DNA from: Inconstantimicrobium porci
GTDB lineage: Bacteria; Bacillota; Clostridia; Clostridiales; Clostridiaceae
Length of the DNA stretch: 64,000 bases
NCBI RefSeq assembly: GCF_009696465.1
Contig: NZ_VULX01000001.1
Span: forward strand, 62,001 to 126,000
Direction: 5' to 3'
A program made the translations under genes and the position numbers. Positions 28,272 through 37,151 of this stretch are shown one piece after another. The notes under the pieces were generated by a model. The model did no database searches. It was not told the origin of the DNA and saw only the letters and a program-made list of their open reading frames with translations. Each line of letters begins with the position of its first letter. The stretch's first letter is position 1.

Positions 28272-29012
28272 ATGAGAAGAAAAGTAATTTCATTATGCTT
28301 ATCTATCTTATTTGTTGCAACAATATTTGCAGGATGTTCGTCAGTGAAGAATTCAGCGGCTACTTCGAATAATAAGGCTCAGACTCAGCAGAATGAAGAA
28401 AATAAAGAAACAGATAAAAATAATAATAGCAGTGAATCAGAAAAGAAAGATGCTGAGAAAAATGATAATACATCTGCTTCTAAGCAACAGAACAAAACTG
28501 AGGATAATATAAATATCAATTCATTTGCAGTTAATGGTAGCTATACAACATCATCTTTAAGCAATGACCTTGGTGAAAATATAAAGTACTTAAAGGGAAA
28601 TGGTACTGCATATCAGGTTATTGGTTCAACTGGTAAAGGCAATTTCGTTAGAGTATTTAATATAAAAAATGATGGTATTTACGAAGTGTTTTCTGAAGAT
28701 ATAGAAGATTCAAAGGCTGGTCAGTTATCTTCTCTTAATTATCTTGACAAGAGGGGAAGTAAGCAAACACTTGTATTAAAGGCTCCTGTTAAAGTGGGTA
28801 CAAGATGGGATAATAAAGAAATAGTAGAAATAGGTAAGAATCTTAAGGTGGATGGCATTACTTACAAAGGCAACTATGCTAAGGTTTGGGAAAGAAAAAG
28901 CGACAGCACAACAAAGGTATCATATTATTGTGAAGGCTATGGATGTGTAAAGTATAATGTTATTCAAGATAAAGCCACAGTTTCATACTTTAAATATTCT
29001 AAAATAAAATAG
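28272..29012 (+). CDS. Predicted lipoprotein with Lys/Asn/Glu-rich linker
   Basis: 246 residues. Signal peptide with lipobox FAGC (Cys near residue 22), then about 65 residues of low-complexity Lys, Asn, Gln, Glu and Ser, then a folded C-terminal domain (about 95-246) rich in strands: YQVIGSTGKGNFVRVFNI, VLKAPVKVGTRWDNKEIV and CEGYGCVKYNVI with two Cys. The domain is common in clostridial lipoproteins but has no function I can name. GGGAGGGG site; a TGGTAAAAT extended -10 near 28220 may be its promoter. Confidence 0.75.
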   Translation: MRRKVISLCLSILFVATIFAGCSSVKNSAATSNNKAQTQQNEENKETDKNNNSSESEKKDAEKNDNTSASKQQNKTEDNININSFAVNGSYTTSSLSNDLGENIKYLKGNGTAYQVIGSTGKGNFVRVFNIKNDGIYEVFSEDIEDSKAGQLSSLNYLDKRGSKQTLVLKAPVKVGTRWDNKEIVEIGKNLKVDGITYKGNYAKVWERKSDSTTKVSYYCEGYGCVKYNVIQDKATVSYFKYSKIK

Positions 29013-29041
29013 AATATTTTTCAAAAATGGGGAAATGGGAA

Positions 29042-30700
29042 ATGAAGGATAGAAAAGTATTAATAGTATTAGTTTTATTTATGATACTTTTTGTGATGTT
29101 TATGAAATCGGGTCTTAGTAGTACTAATAAATATAGCACAAAAATAGAGGCAAACAATGCTAAAATTATGAATGATAAATGGAAGTATAAATCGGAAAAT
29201 ATTACTCTTCCTACGAATGTTAATGCACCTGTTAATACAGAAGTAGAGATAAACCGTTATCTTCCTCATATTTTAGGTGATAATGAGTATTTGTGTGTTA
29301 TTACTGCTGAACAGGCAATTGATGTTTATATAGACAAGGTTCTCATTTATAAATGTGGATATGATGGAGAGAATAACCTAATTGATCTTCCTGGTGACAT
29401 ATACAATATAATTAATCTGCCCGAACGAGCAGTTGGTAAGAAAATTATTATAAAGTATAGAACAAAATACGCAAAACATTCAGGTGAGATAAATGAAATA
29501 TTCTATGGTACGAAAGGGGATATTATATTAAATATTTTTAAGCATAGTGCTTTTAGACTCTTAATGATTTTATTCATTAATGTAATAGCTTTGATTTGTT
29601 TAATATTTTGTATTCTAAATAGAAGAAAGAAAAAAGCAAAAAAATATATATATTTGGTAGTATTTTGTATAATGATTTCGTTATGGATGTTTTTGGAGTC
29701 AGGATTAACTCAGTTTTTTTATTATGATCAGCATGTAGTAAAGGTTGCAGCTTATTTTTGCATAATGCTTGCCCCTATACCTATAAATTTATTTCTTAAG
29801 AATATTGTTGGTGAAAAAAAATATGGAAACTGTAAGATATTTCTGTACCTATACATAGTTGATTTTATAATTAACTTTATATGGGTTGTTTTAAGAAAGA
29901 GTCTTGTAAATGCTACAACGATATTCACGCATTTTACGATAACTGTAAACTGCTTTGCTGCATTTTATGTAATGATTACTAATATAACAAAAAAGAATGA
30001 CCACTATAGTAAATATGCTTTAATATGTATGTCACCTATTTTAGTTGCAACAGTTTTAGAAGTTTTAAAATATTATAATAAGAAATTTATATTTGATACA
30101 GCAAGAATATTCGTTATAGGAATTGCATTTTCTGGTATATTCCTTATTTCATTAATTCTGTTTAATTTTATAAGTATTTATAAAAAGGCTAAGGAGACCA
30201 GGATGCTAAATATACTAGCTTATCAGGATGCCATAACAAAAGGCAAAAATAGGACAGCGTTTTATAGGGATATTAATTCTATTACTGGTAATGATATGAA
30301 TGAATTATTATGTATAATGATTCTAGATATGAATAATCTAAAATATGTTAATGATAAATATGGGCATATTGCAGGTGATAATGCTATAAGATTATGTTAT
30401 GAATGTATTAAGAGTTGCCTGCATGAATTTGGTACATGCTATAGAATTGGAGGAGATGAATTTACATGCATTTTCACAAACTGCAGTGAACTGCTCATAC
30501 AGGAATTTTTAGAAAAATTTAAGGAAAAGGTTAACTATTACAACAAAGAGGTAGAATATAACTTTAATGTTGCTTATGGATATTCATTTTATAATAAAGA
30601 AATAGATGAAAATCTTCTGGATACATTTAATAGGGCTGACAAACTTATGTATCTAAAGAAAAAAATAATGAAGGAAACAACAGAAAATTATAGTTTGTAG
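29042..30700 (+). CDS. Membrane GGDEF diguanylate cyclase with 7TM-type sensor
   Basis: About 552 residues. TM1 near the N-terminus, an extracytoplasmic domain (about 25-170), then seven hydrophobic segments (about 175-385) as in 7TMR-DISM receptors, then a GGDEF domain. The active-site motif RIGGDEF is intact, so synthesis of cyclic di-GMP from two GTP is likely. The RxxD product-inhibition site, which should sit five residues earlier, is absent. ATG 29027 is an alternative start; neither has a strong ribosome site. An EAL/HDOD protein lies at 52.9 kb. Confidence 0.88.
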   Translation: MKDRKVLIVLVLFMILFVMFMKSGLSSTNKYSTKIEANNAKIMNDKWKYKSENITLPTNVNAPVNTEVEINRYLPHILGDNEYLCVITAEQAIDVYIDKVLIYKCGYDGENNLIDLPGDIYNIINLPERAVGKKIIIKYRTKYAKHSGEINEIFYGTKGDIILNIFKHSAFRLLMILFINVIALICLIFCILNRRKKKAKKYIYLVVFCIMISLWMFLESGLTQFFYYDQHVVKVAAYFCIMLAPIPINLFLKNIVGEKKYGNCKIFLYLYIVDFIINFIWVVLRKSLVNATTIFTHFTITVNCFAAFYVMITNITKKNDHYSKYALICMSPILVATVLEVLKYYNKKFIFDTARIFVIGIAFSGIFLISLILFNFISIYKKAKETRMLNILAYQDAITKGKNRTAFYRDINSITGNDMNELLCIMILDMNNLKYVNDKYGHIAGDNAIRLCYECIKSCLHEFGTCYRIGGDEFTCIFTNCSELLIQEFLEKFKEKVNYYNKEVEYNFNVAYGYSFYNKEIDENLLDTFNRADKLMYLKKKIMKETTENYSL

Positions 30701-30731
30701 AAGGGAACATACTTTCTGCAAACTTTTTTTT
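30692..30731 (+). terminator. Terminator overlapping the end of the GGDEF gene
   Basis: AGTTTGTAGAA (includes the last sense codons and the stop) pairs with TTTCTGCAAACT, followed by TTTTTTT. Confidence 0.85.
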
Positions 30732-30773
30732 ATGTTATAATTACTATGCAAATTTAAGAAGGAGGATATTAAG

Positions 30774-31730
30774 ATGAAGAGATATTTAAATGATGTATCA
30801 CATAAATTTTTAGCAGTAATTATTATTTTCATATTATCTATGTCTTTTATATCATGTGGATCGATTGATGATGTTAAGAGTTTTACTGGAAAACTTGACT
30901 CATCAGTATCAGGAGAAAACTCTTTGGCAGCTTCATCTAAGGATGGTCTTGCTGTACATTACATAGATGTTGGACAAGCAGATAGCATATTAATTACACA
31001 GGGTAATTCTTCAATGCTGATTGATGGCGGTAACAATGATGATTATAAACTAGTTAGTGAATATATTGAGAAGCAGGGAATTAAGAAGCTTGATTACATT
31101 GTTGGAACTCATGCACACGAAGACCATATAGGAGGGCTTGATTATATAATTAATTCATTTAATGTAGGAAAGATATATTTTCCAAAGCAGACTGCAAGCA
31201 CAAAGACTTATAAAGACTTCGTGAATTCGGTAAAGAATAAGAATATGAAATTTACTCTGCCTGTAGCAGGACAGTCTTTTAAACTTGGAGAAGCAGAATG
31301 TACAATTCTTGCTCCTAATTCAGGAAACTATGATGATGCTAATGAATACTCAATAGTTATTAAAATTACATACAAAAATAACTCATTCTTATTTACAGGT
31401 GATGCAAGCAGTATAAGTGAAAAAGAAATGCTTAGCAAAGGATATGATTTAAAGTCTGATGTACTAAAAGTAGGTCATCATGGATCAAGAAGTTCAACAA
31501 CAACAGAATTTTTAAAAACTGTAAATCCTAAGTATGCAGTTGTCAGCTGTGGTAAAGACAATGATTATGGCCATCCAACTGAAACTGTAATTAACAGACT
31601 TAAGAAAGCATCAATTCCTGTTTATAGAACAGATGAAAGCGGTACAATTGTTGCAAAGTCAAATGGTACAGATATTATATTCAATGTTCAGCCGGGAAGC
31701 TACAAACCAGGAACAAAAAAGAAATCATAA
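30774..31730 (+). CDS. Secreted ComEC-type metallo-beta-lactamase-fold lipoprotein
   Basis: 318 residues. N-terminal signal with FISC near residue 27 suggests lipidation. From about residue 60 it matches the stand-alone C-terminal domain of ComEC/Rec2: VHYIDVGQADSILI, the metal motif THAHEDHIGGLDYI, FTGDASS and VLKVGHHGSRSSTT, GHPTE. All metal ligands are present, so it is probably an extracellular hydrolase, perhaps a nuclease by analogy with ComEC. AGGAGG site; no competence genes nearby. Confidence 0.88.
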   Translation: MKRYLNDVSHKFLAVIIIFILSMSFISCGSIDDVKSFTGKLDSSVSGENSLAASSKDGLAVHYIDVGQADSILITQGNSSMLIDGGNNDDYKLVSEYIEKQGIKKLDYIVGTHAHEDHIGGLDYIINSFNVGKIYFPKQTASTKTYKDFVNSVKNKNMKFTLPVAGQSFKLGEAECTILAPNSGNYDDANEYSIVIKITYKNNSFLFTGDASSISEKEMLSKGYDLKSDVLKVGHHGSRSSTTTEFLKTVNPKYAVVSCGKDNDYGHPTETVINRLKKASIPVYRTDESGTIVAKSNGTDIIFNVQPGSYKPGTKKKS

Positions 31731-31796
31731 GAACTGTTATTTGATTAGATTAATAACAGCAGATAATTAGGGCTATAGATTAATTTTGTAAATCAA

Positions 31797-31963
31797 CTAA
31801 TAGTGAATAGATAACAACGAATAACGAAGGACAAAATTCATATGCTGCGCTTATGAATTTAATATGTTGATAAACTTATTAGCATAAGATTCCTTTTTAG
31901 AAACTCACGCAACGCTGAATTTTATCCTTAACTATTCGTTGTTTGCTATTAGTTATTCACTTA
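31797..31963. repeat. Large imperfect palindrome (dispersed family, copy A)
   Basis: Left arm 31797-31840 and right arm 31916-31963 are inverted copies sharing AGTGAATA, AACAACGAATA and AAGGACAAAATTCA. A nested hairpin at 31834-31860 pairs AAATTCATA with TATGAATTT around TGCTGCGCT. The surrounding gene-free gap (31731-32057) otherwise holds only the ribosome site of the next gene. The arms recur in part at 25333-25393. Confidence 0.8.
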
Positions 31964-32057
31964 TCTGTCTGTTTATTCAAAAAAATAATAAATTAATTAA
32001 CAACTATTTTAGTGCTGCATATATACCTTATGAATAATTAAATAAGGAGTGTGTAGT

Positions 32058-32300
32058 ATGATTAAAAATAGATGTCCGTTCTGCGGATCTAAAAGAGTTA
32101 AAGAAATAAGATATGGTAGTGAAGGAAGAGATACGAAACGATATTGTTGTGTGCCTCAATATATATTTGACAACATTAATCGTGATTTCTACTGCTATCA
32201 ATGCAGGCATATTTATAGTACCGATGATTTAAAAAGGAAAGCAGAGTACGATAAAGAAAAGGAAAAAAGTAAAGTGATTTTATGCGTGATGTTTAAATAA
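32058..32300 (+). CDS. Small zinc-ribbon protein
   Basis: 80 residues from ATG 32058, AAGGAG eight bases upstream. Two CxxC pairs (CPFC near 6-9 and CYQC near 46-49) fit a zinc ribbon, with a further CC between them. C-terminal helix is charged. Function unknown; zinc ribbons of this size often serve in nucleic-acid or protein binding. It precedes the mobilisation pair on the same strand, 390 bases away, but no link is shown. Confidence 0.65.
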   Translation: MIKNRCPFCGSKRVKEIRYGSEGRDTKRYCCVPQYIFDNINRDFYCYQCRHIYSTDDLKRKAEYDKEKEKSKVILCVMFK

Positions 32301-32423
32301 AGAGGGTTTGAATAATGGCATAATATTAAGAGCAAGTTGCGTGTTTGTATAGCCACTTTCAGATTATAGATTTAAACATGAATATTTTACAAATTTATAA
32401 TCATATCGATAAATGGAAAGTTG

Positions 32424-32644
32424 GATAGTATTATGAAAGCAGAATGAAGAATGATGAATTAAGGAAGGAATCGGTTCGCTTCGCTTACTGATTTCTAAAT
32501 TATAATGGAGGTTTTACCTCCAAACCTCTTATTTTCTATCTAAAGAGATTTTAAGAGGAATTTGTCCTCTTATTTTGAAACTCCCACTGGGGAGTTTCAT
32601 CCATAATTCATCATTCTGAATTCTTAACTCAGCGTTATACTATC
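32424..32644. repeat. Modular palindromic repeat, copy D (upstream of mobC)
   Basis: 221-base element. Outer arms (32424-32468 and 32600-32644) share GATAGTAT and AGAATGATGAATTA-GGA in inverted order. Inside lie hairpin modules: TGGAGGTTTTACCTCCA, AAGAGGAATTTGTCCTCTT and GAAACTCCCACTGGGGAGTTTC, plus a TTCGCTTCGCTTA block. Ends 47 bases before mobC. The right half (32543-32597) recurs almost exactly at 56521-56577. Confidence 0.85.
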
Positions 32645-32690
32645 AAATAAGGATTATACATTAGAAGAAAAGAACAGGAGTAATAAACTA

Positions 32691-33005
32691 ATGAATAGAC
32701 AAAGAGATAAACAGATTAATTTTAGGCTGAGCAGTGATGAACTTGAAATTTTTAATAAGAATGTTGAAAAATCAAAGCTTAAGAAAAGTGAATATTTAAG
32801 AAGATGCATTTTAGAAAAGGAAATAATCGTTATTGACGACCTTAAAGAACTCGTTATGGAAATGAAAATATTAAGCAGTAATATGAGTAATATGCTGAGC
32901 AGCACAGATAATAAATCTGAAGTTAAAGAGCTTATGGCCATGAAGCAGGAGTTAAATGCTGTCTGGAAAGAAGTTGTGAAGTCGCTTAGGAGGGTTAATG
33001 ACTAA
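32691..33005 (+). CDS. MobC-like mobilisation accessory protein
   Basis: 104 residues. QINFRLSSDELEIFNKNVEKSKLKKSEYLRR is a ribbon-helix-helix DNA-binding N-terminus typical of MobC-family relaxosome proteins, followed by a helical tail. It would bind an origin of transfer and help the relaxase nick it. The final base overlaps the start of the relaxase gene (33005), so translation is coupled. No obvious ribosome site beyond an AGGAG about 15 bases upstream. Confidence 0.82.
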   Translation: MNRQRDKQINFRLSSDELEIFNKNVEKSKLKKSEYLRRCILEKEIIVIDDLKELVMEMKILSSNMSNMLSSTDNKSEVKELMAMKQELNAVWKEVVKSLRRVND

Positions 33006-33730
33006 TGGCGATAATTAAGAGGATTTCATCTAAGGCAAAGGTGGATAAGATTATCCAATACCTTATTAATGAAGAAAAAACAGAAGAAAACCTTGTAACT
33101 GCTAAGAACTGCAATGCTGATAATGTTGTTATGGAATTTGAAGTTACTAAGGAGATTTACAACAAGAATAATGGTGTTATGTATCATCACGTAATTCAAA
33201 GTTTTGCACCAGGTGATAGTATTACACCGAAGAAGGCACATAGTCTAGGAGTAGAATTATCAATAAGTGAGTTTAAAGATTACGAAGTATTTATTGTAAC
33301 ACATAAAGATAAGGCACATATACATAATCACCTTGTAATCAACAGTGTTAGTTTTGTTAATGGCATCAAATATAATGCTACGAATAAGAGCTTGTGGGAT
33401 TTAAAACGCAAAAGTAATGAAATCTGTCTACGGGAAGGATTAACCGTGCTTGATCTTGAAAAAAGAGCTGATAAAAGAATAACTGATGCAGAAAAGAACA
33501 TACTCGATAGAGGAGATATGTCATGGAAGGAAAAAATAAGGACATGCATTGATTTATCAAGGTCAAAGTCAATAACTGAAGATGAATTTATCACAGTTTT
33601 AAATGATGAATATAATATAGATACAGTTGTTACAGAAAATAATATTACATATAAAGATAACGATAGTGGCAATATCGTAAGAGGAAAAAGACTGGGAAAG
33701 GCATACGAAGATTTAATGGCAGATGCCTAA
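33005..33730 (+). CDS. Short MobA/VirD2-type relaxase
   Basis: 241 residues. Relaxase nuclease domain (PF03432 type): an early Tyr-bearing segment (IIQYLINEEK), MYHHVIQSFAPGD, and the metal motif HKDKAHIHNHLVIN with the HUH triad. After about residue 150 there is only a short helical tail; most plasmid relaxases are longer and carry helicase or primase parts. The catalytic core appears intact. No replication, integrase or conjugation genes are near. It is bracketed by palindromic repeats D and E; E begins eight bases after the stop. Confidence 0.88.
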   Translation: MAIIKRISSKAKVDKIIQYLINEEKTEENLVTAKNCNADNVVMEFEVTKEIYNKNNGVMYHHVIQSFAPGDSITPKKAHSLGVELSISEFKDYEVFIVTHKDKAHIHNHLVINSVSFVNGIKYNATNKSLWDLKRKSNEICLREGLTVLDLEKRADKRITDAEKNILDRGDMSWKEKIRTCIDLSRSKSITEDEFITVLNDEYNIDTVVTENNITYKDNDSGNIVRGKRLGKAYEDLMADA

Positions 33731-33737
33731 TGAATGG

Positions 33738-33802
33738 GAAATTAGCATCGCAATGCTTACTAATTTCATAATCTTAAATGGAGGCAAATCCTCCAAACCT
33801 CC
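33738..33802. repeat. Modular palindromic repeat, copy E (downstream of relaxase)
   Basis: Two hairpins: GAAATTAGCA with TGCTTACTAATTTC (33738-33767) and TGGAGGCAAATCCTCCA (33779-33795) followed by AACCTCC. Both modules recur in copies C, D and H. Confidence 0.8.
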
Positions 33803-33984
33803 TTTAACTGATATTTGTATTACATTTGTAAGTAATTTTTTCGTGCTATAACATGGTGGAATAATATCTACCATGTTTTTTTTAAGCTAAATAATTCAAA
33901 TAAAAATTGACATCGTATACTAATGAAGATATAATAATTGTTAATTAATAATAGTTATTGTTTAAAGATAAAGGAGATTTATAT

Positions 33985-34608
33985 ATGGATCAAACAGCAC
34001 TATTCAGTTTAACATATGGAATGTATATATTAGGAACAGAATTTGATGGCAAAATTAATGCCTGCATAGTTAATACTGTGAGTCAGGTGACACAGGAGCC
34101 TGTAAGAGTCAGTGTTAATGTAATAAAGAATAACTATACAGCAGAACTTATAAACAAATCAAAGAAATTTTCAGTATCAGTATTATCAAGAAACGCCAGT
34201 CTTGATACTGTAATGAACTTTGGATATTCAAGTGGAAGAGATAGAAATAAATTTGAAAACATGAGTTATGATACAGATGTGCAGGGATGCCCGATTATCA
34301 GAACTGGATGTAATGCGGTAATTTCATGTAAAGTATTTGAAACTATAGATTTGGGAACTCATTATATGTTTATAGCAGATGTAGTGGACTGTGAAAAAAC
34401 AAATAATGATGATTCTATGACATATGGTGATTATAGAGATATTAAAGCAGGTAAGCAGATTGATAGTAAATCAGAAGAAAAGAAAGAAATGTATGAATGT
34501 TCAATATGCCATTATATATATGATGGTGAAACTTCATTTGATGAACTTCCAGATGATTATGTATGCCCAGTATGCGGACAGCCAAAATCAGTTTTTTATA
34601 AAATATAA
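33985..34608 (+). CDS. Flavin reductase-rubredoxin fusion (high-molecular-weight rubredoxin type)
   Basis: 207 residues. N-terminal flavin reductase-like FMN-binding domain (about 1-155: [31 protein letters not shown]) fused to a C-terminal rubredoxin (about 168-207) with the CSIC and CPVCG iron ligands. In acetogens such Hrb proteins pass electrons from NADH to flavodiiron proteins that reduce oxygen or nitric oxide; the same role is likely here. Start ATG 33985 with AAAGGAG upstream. No flavodiiron gene is in the window. Confidence 0.92.
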   Translation: MDQTALFSLTYGMYILGTEFDGKINACIVNTVSQVTQEPVRVSVNVIKNNYTAELINKSKKFSVSVLSRNASLDTVMNFGYSSGRDRNKFENMSYDTDVQGCPIIRTGCNAVISCKVFETIDLGTHYMFIADVVDCEKTNNDDSMTYGDYRDIKAGKQIDSKSEEKKEMYECSICHYIYDGETSFDELPDDYVCPVCGQPKSVFYKI

Positions 34609-34624
34609 TATGACAAACACATAG

Positions 34625-34643
34625 GTTTGGAGGTGTGCTCCAA
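34625..34643. repeat. TGGAGG-hairpin module (copy J)
   Basis: TTGGAGGTGTGCTCCAA hairpin just after the rubredoxin fusion gene, close to the TGGAGGTGCCCTCCA form in copies B and C. Confidence 0.55.
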
Positions 34644-34650
34644 AAAAATA

Positions 34651-34690
34651 GGAATTCATGAGACATCTGCTCATGAATTCCTTCTTTCTA
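34651..34690. terminator. Bidirectional terminator between hrb-type gene and deoD
   Basis: Perfect stem GGAATTCATGAG / CTCATGAATTCC. T-rich tails on both strands (TTCTTTCT on plus, TATTTTTTT on minus) suit these convergent genes. Confidence 0.85.
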
Positions 34691-34714
34691 TTATGCATTA
34701 TGCACTTTGAATTA

Positions 34715-35422
34715 TTATAGTGCTACTGCAGTATCTAGAGCTATTTTCATCATGTCTGTGAAAGTAGTCTGTCTTTCTTCGGCAGTAGTAGCTTCACCTG
34801 TTACCATTGAGTCACTTATTGTTAAGATAGTAAGTGCATTTACTTTGAATTTTGCAGCTATTGTATATAAAGCTGAAGTTTCCATTTCTATTGCTAGACA
34901 GCCGTATTCTGCCCATATTTTCCATGCATCTTTTTTATCGTTGTAGAAGTTGTCTGAAGTGAAGATAGTTCCAACCTTTGGTGTTATGTTATGTGATACT
35001 GATGTATCATATGCAGTTTTTAATAGGTTGAATGATGCAGTTGGTGCATAATCCATACCGTCAAATCTGTTTTTGTTTACTGATGAATCTGTACATGAAC
35101 TCATAGCTATTACTATGTCTCTTACTTTAACATCTTCCTGCATTGAACCGGCAGTTCCAACTCTTATAAGGTTTTTTACGCCATATTCAGAAATAAGTTC
35201 TGTTGAATATATTGAAATTGAAGGAACACCCATACCTGTTCCCTGAACTGAAATTCTTCTTCCTTTGTATGTGCCAGTAAATCCATACATTCCACGTACT
35301 TCATTATAGCATTTAACATCTTCTAAAAAGTTATTCGCTATAAATTTTGCTCTTAAAGGATCTCCTGGAAGAAGTACTGTTTCTGCGATATCACCTTTTT
35401 TTGCTCCTATATGTGTACTCAT
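34715..35422 (-). CDS. deoD: Purine nucleoside phosphorylase DeoD-type
   Basis: Splits purine nucleosides with phosphate for salvage; bacterial hexameric type. 235 residues. [27 protein letters not shown] and [10 protein letters not shown] (ribose binding) are present; the base-binding Asp follows in [10 protein letters not shown]. The start is the ATG at 35422 with AAGGAG upstream; an earlier in-frame ATG would be six residues longer. Confidence 0.96.
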   Translation of the reverse strand: MSTHIGAKKGDIAETVLLPGDPLRAKFIANNFLEDVKCYNEVRGMYGFTGTYKGRRISVQGTGMGVPSISIYSTELISEYGVKNLIRVGTAGSMQEDVKVRDIVIAMSSCTDSSVNKNRFDGMDYAPTASFNLLKTAYDTSVSHNITPKVGTIFTSDNFYNDKKDAWKIWAEYGCLAIEMETSALYTIAAKFKVNALTILTISDSMVTGEATTAEERQTTFTDMMKIALDTAVAL

Positions 35423-35569
35423 TAATAAGTCTCCTTTCAAATCAAAACATATATTACTATAATATACTAAATTAAATTAAAAGAATAGTAATAATTTAAT
35501 GGTATAATAGATATGAAATCAGATATAATGATTTTATATTATAAATTTTAGAAATAATGATCGGTTATC

Positions 35570-35735
35570 AATGATCATTCATCGATGAAGGATAAAACTC
35601 TATAGGAGTTTCGGAAAAAAGAGAACACATTTCTCTTTAAAACTCTTTGGATTAATAAGTACAGTGGCTTGGAGGTGCCCTCCATTAAGATTTAGTAATC
35701 CGTTTGCGTATTACATCCTTAATTATACATTATAC
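35570..35735. repeat. Modular palindromic repeat, copy B
   Basis: Holds GAAGGATAAAACTCTATAGGAGTTT, a TTCTCTTTAAAACTC block, the TGGAGGTGCCCTCCA hairpin (35670-35684), GTAAT/ATTAC around a TTTGCG loop, and a right arm ATCCTTAATTATACATTA that matches the arm of copy C. Fills most of the gene-free gap 35423-35773. Confidence 0.75.
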
Positions 35736-35773
35736 AATATAAATTATTCATTGATTATAAGGGAGTGAGATAG

Positions 35774-35938
35774 ATGATTCAGTTAGTGAAGAAGACACTG
35801 CTTGAAGATAAACCTGATTATGAAGATCCTACTGAAAATGTAGCGAAGCTTACAGAAAAGGAAATGGCTGAGCTTGGAATAAAGAGTTGTAGGCAGACAG
35901 GTAAATGCAACTGTAGATGCAAGAATAAGCAATGTTGA
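35774..35938 (+). CDS. Small Cys-rich protein
   Basis: 54 residues, acidic N-terminal half and a Cys-dense C-terminus (SCRQTGKCNCRCKNKQC) with five Cys, which may bind a metal. ATG preceded by GGGAG at good spacing, after a repeat element. No family known to me. The frame, ribosome site and composition support a real gene. Confidence 0.65.
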   Translation: MIQLVKKTLLEDKPDYEDPTENVAKLTEKEMAELGIKSCRQTGKCNCRCKNKQC

Positions 35939-35974
35939 TTTAGAACATAGATTATAAAAAATTGGAATAGTGCT

Positions 35975-36022
35975 TGGGGTTCAGCTTAGGCTGAGTTCCA
36001 GTCAAGGCATAAGCGAAGATGA
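35975..36022. repeat. CATAAGCGAA-block repeat fragment (copy K)
   Basis: GTTCAGCTTAGGCTGAG can form a hairpin and is followed by AAGGCATAAGCGAAGAT; the latter block recurs, inverted, in copies A and F. Confidence 0.5.
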
Positions 36023-36025
36023 TAC

Positions 36026-36066
36026 AAAAAGAGCAGACTCAGTAATATGAAGTCTGCTCTTTTGTT
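36026..36066. terminator. Bidirectional terminator
   Basis: AAAAGAGCAGACT pairs with AGTCTGCTCTTTT. A-run before and T-run after serve both the small Cys-rich gene and the minus-strand RNase Z-like gene. Confidence 0.88.
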
Positions 36067-36087
36067 ATTGATAAATATCTTAGTATA

Positions 36088-36912
36088 TTATTCGTTATCG
36101 TTATGTGTAAGTTCAATAACTTCCATATCATCTGGCATTATTACGTTGCATTTGCAGAAGTAATCAGCTTCAGCACAGTAATATGTTTTTCTGTTGGCAA
36201 CGTCATTATCCATTGTATGTATGATTATGAGGTTCTTAGCGTTCAGCATTTCTGCATTCTCGCTGCATTCCTTTACTGTGGAATGGTGTTTCTCATATGG
36301 CGAAAATATTTCTCTTTCTTCATAAAGGCAGAAAGCTTCATGCATTAGGAAATCACAGTTTTCTGCATATTGTTTAAGTATTTCTCTGTAAGGTTCATCG
36401 CCCAGGAAACATAATGAAACATTATCTTCTGTAATTAGTTTAAATCCATATTGAAGGCATTTTGTACTATGTATATCAAAAAAAGTCACTTCATTATTTA
36501 ATATATTCAAAGTCATATTGTCTTCTACCGGGAAAAATTTAATTCTTTCATCAAAATGCTTTGTGAATTTATTCCCAAGTGTAAGAGTACATATAGTTCT
36601 GCATGCCTCAATGACTGATTTTTCTCCGTAGATTGTAAATATGCCTTGATAGTTTCCTTTGTTCATCTGAACAGCAATAGAACGAATAATCCAGCTTATA
36701 CCTGTTATATGGTCATTATGTGTATGTGATACAAATAATGATCTGATGTTTAATACAGATATATTCATTGCTTTAAGGTTGTTTAATATAGTGTTTCCAC
36801 CGCCAGTATCTATAAGAAAATGTTCTCCATCATTGTTGCTGATTGTAAAGCAGGTGTTAAAACAGTTTGTTACCATGGCACAGCCCGTTCCTAAAATATT
36901 AATTCTGCTCAT
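36088..36912 (-). CDS. RNase Z-like metallo-beta-lactamase-fold protein
   Basis: 274 residues. MSRINILGTGCAM and LIDTGGGNT open the fold; the metal motif SHTHNDHITG, FLGDEP and a C-terminal IIIHT complete the ligand set. Arrangement resembles tRNase Z/ElaC and related hydrolases, although the HxxxxE and exosite features of tRNase Z are not evident, so the substrate is open. AGGAGG site. Confidence 0.8.
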   Translation of the reverse strand: MSRINILGTGCAMVTNCFNTCFTISNNDGEHFLIDTGGGNTILNNLKAMNISVLNIRSLFVSHTHNDHITGISWIIRSIAVQMNKGNYQGIFTIYGEKSVIEACRTICTLTLGNKFTKHFDERIKFFPVEDNMTLNILNNEVTFFDIHSTKCLQYGFKLITEDNVSLCFLGDEPYREILKQYAENCDFLMHEAFCLYEEREIFSPYEKHHSTVKECSENAEMLNAKNLIIIHTMDNDVANRKTYYCAEADYFCKCNVIMPDDMEVIELTHNDNE

Positions 36913-37151
36913 ATATCCTCCTAAAATTGTATGCCTTTGTCAGGAAAATCCGAAAAAGTCATCTATATTAATATGTAAATTATACAATAATAAATGTAAT
37001 ATGTCACCAAATTGAAAAAATATAGAGAAAATATGAAAAAATATTTTTTTTATTATTTAAAATAATGTATACTATAAATGTTAACTTGATAATATGTCAA
37101 AATTATAAGTATTGTTACATAAATTTGAAATGACTAGGAGGTGTGTTTGAT

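Noticed and set aside
32424-32644. A classical oriT with a known nic site
   Set aside because: Inverted repeats are present upstream of mobC, but I see no recognised nic core and the same modules occur far from any relaxase; left as a repeat copy.
36088-36912. Calling this gene rnz (tRNase Z)
   Set aside because: Metal motif fits but tRNase Z-specific features are not clear; kept as RNase Z-like.
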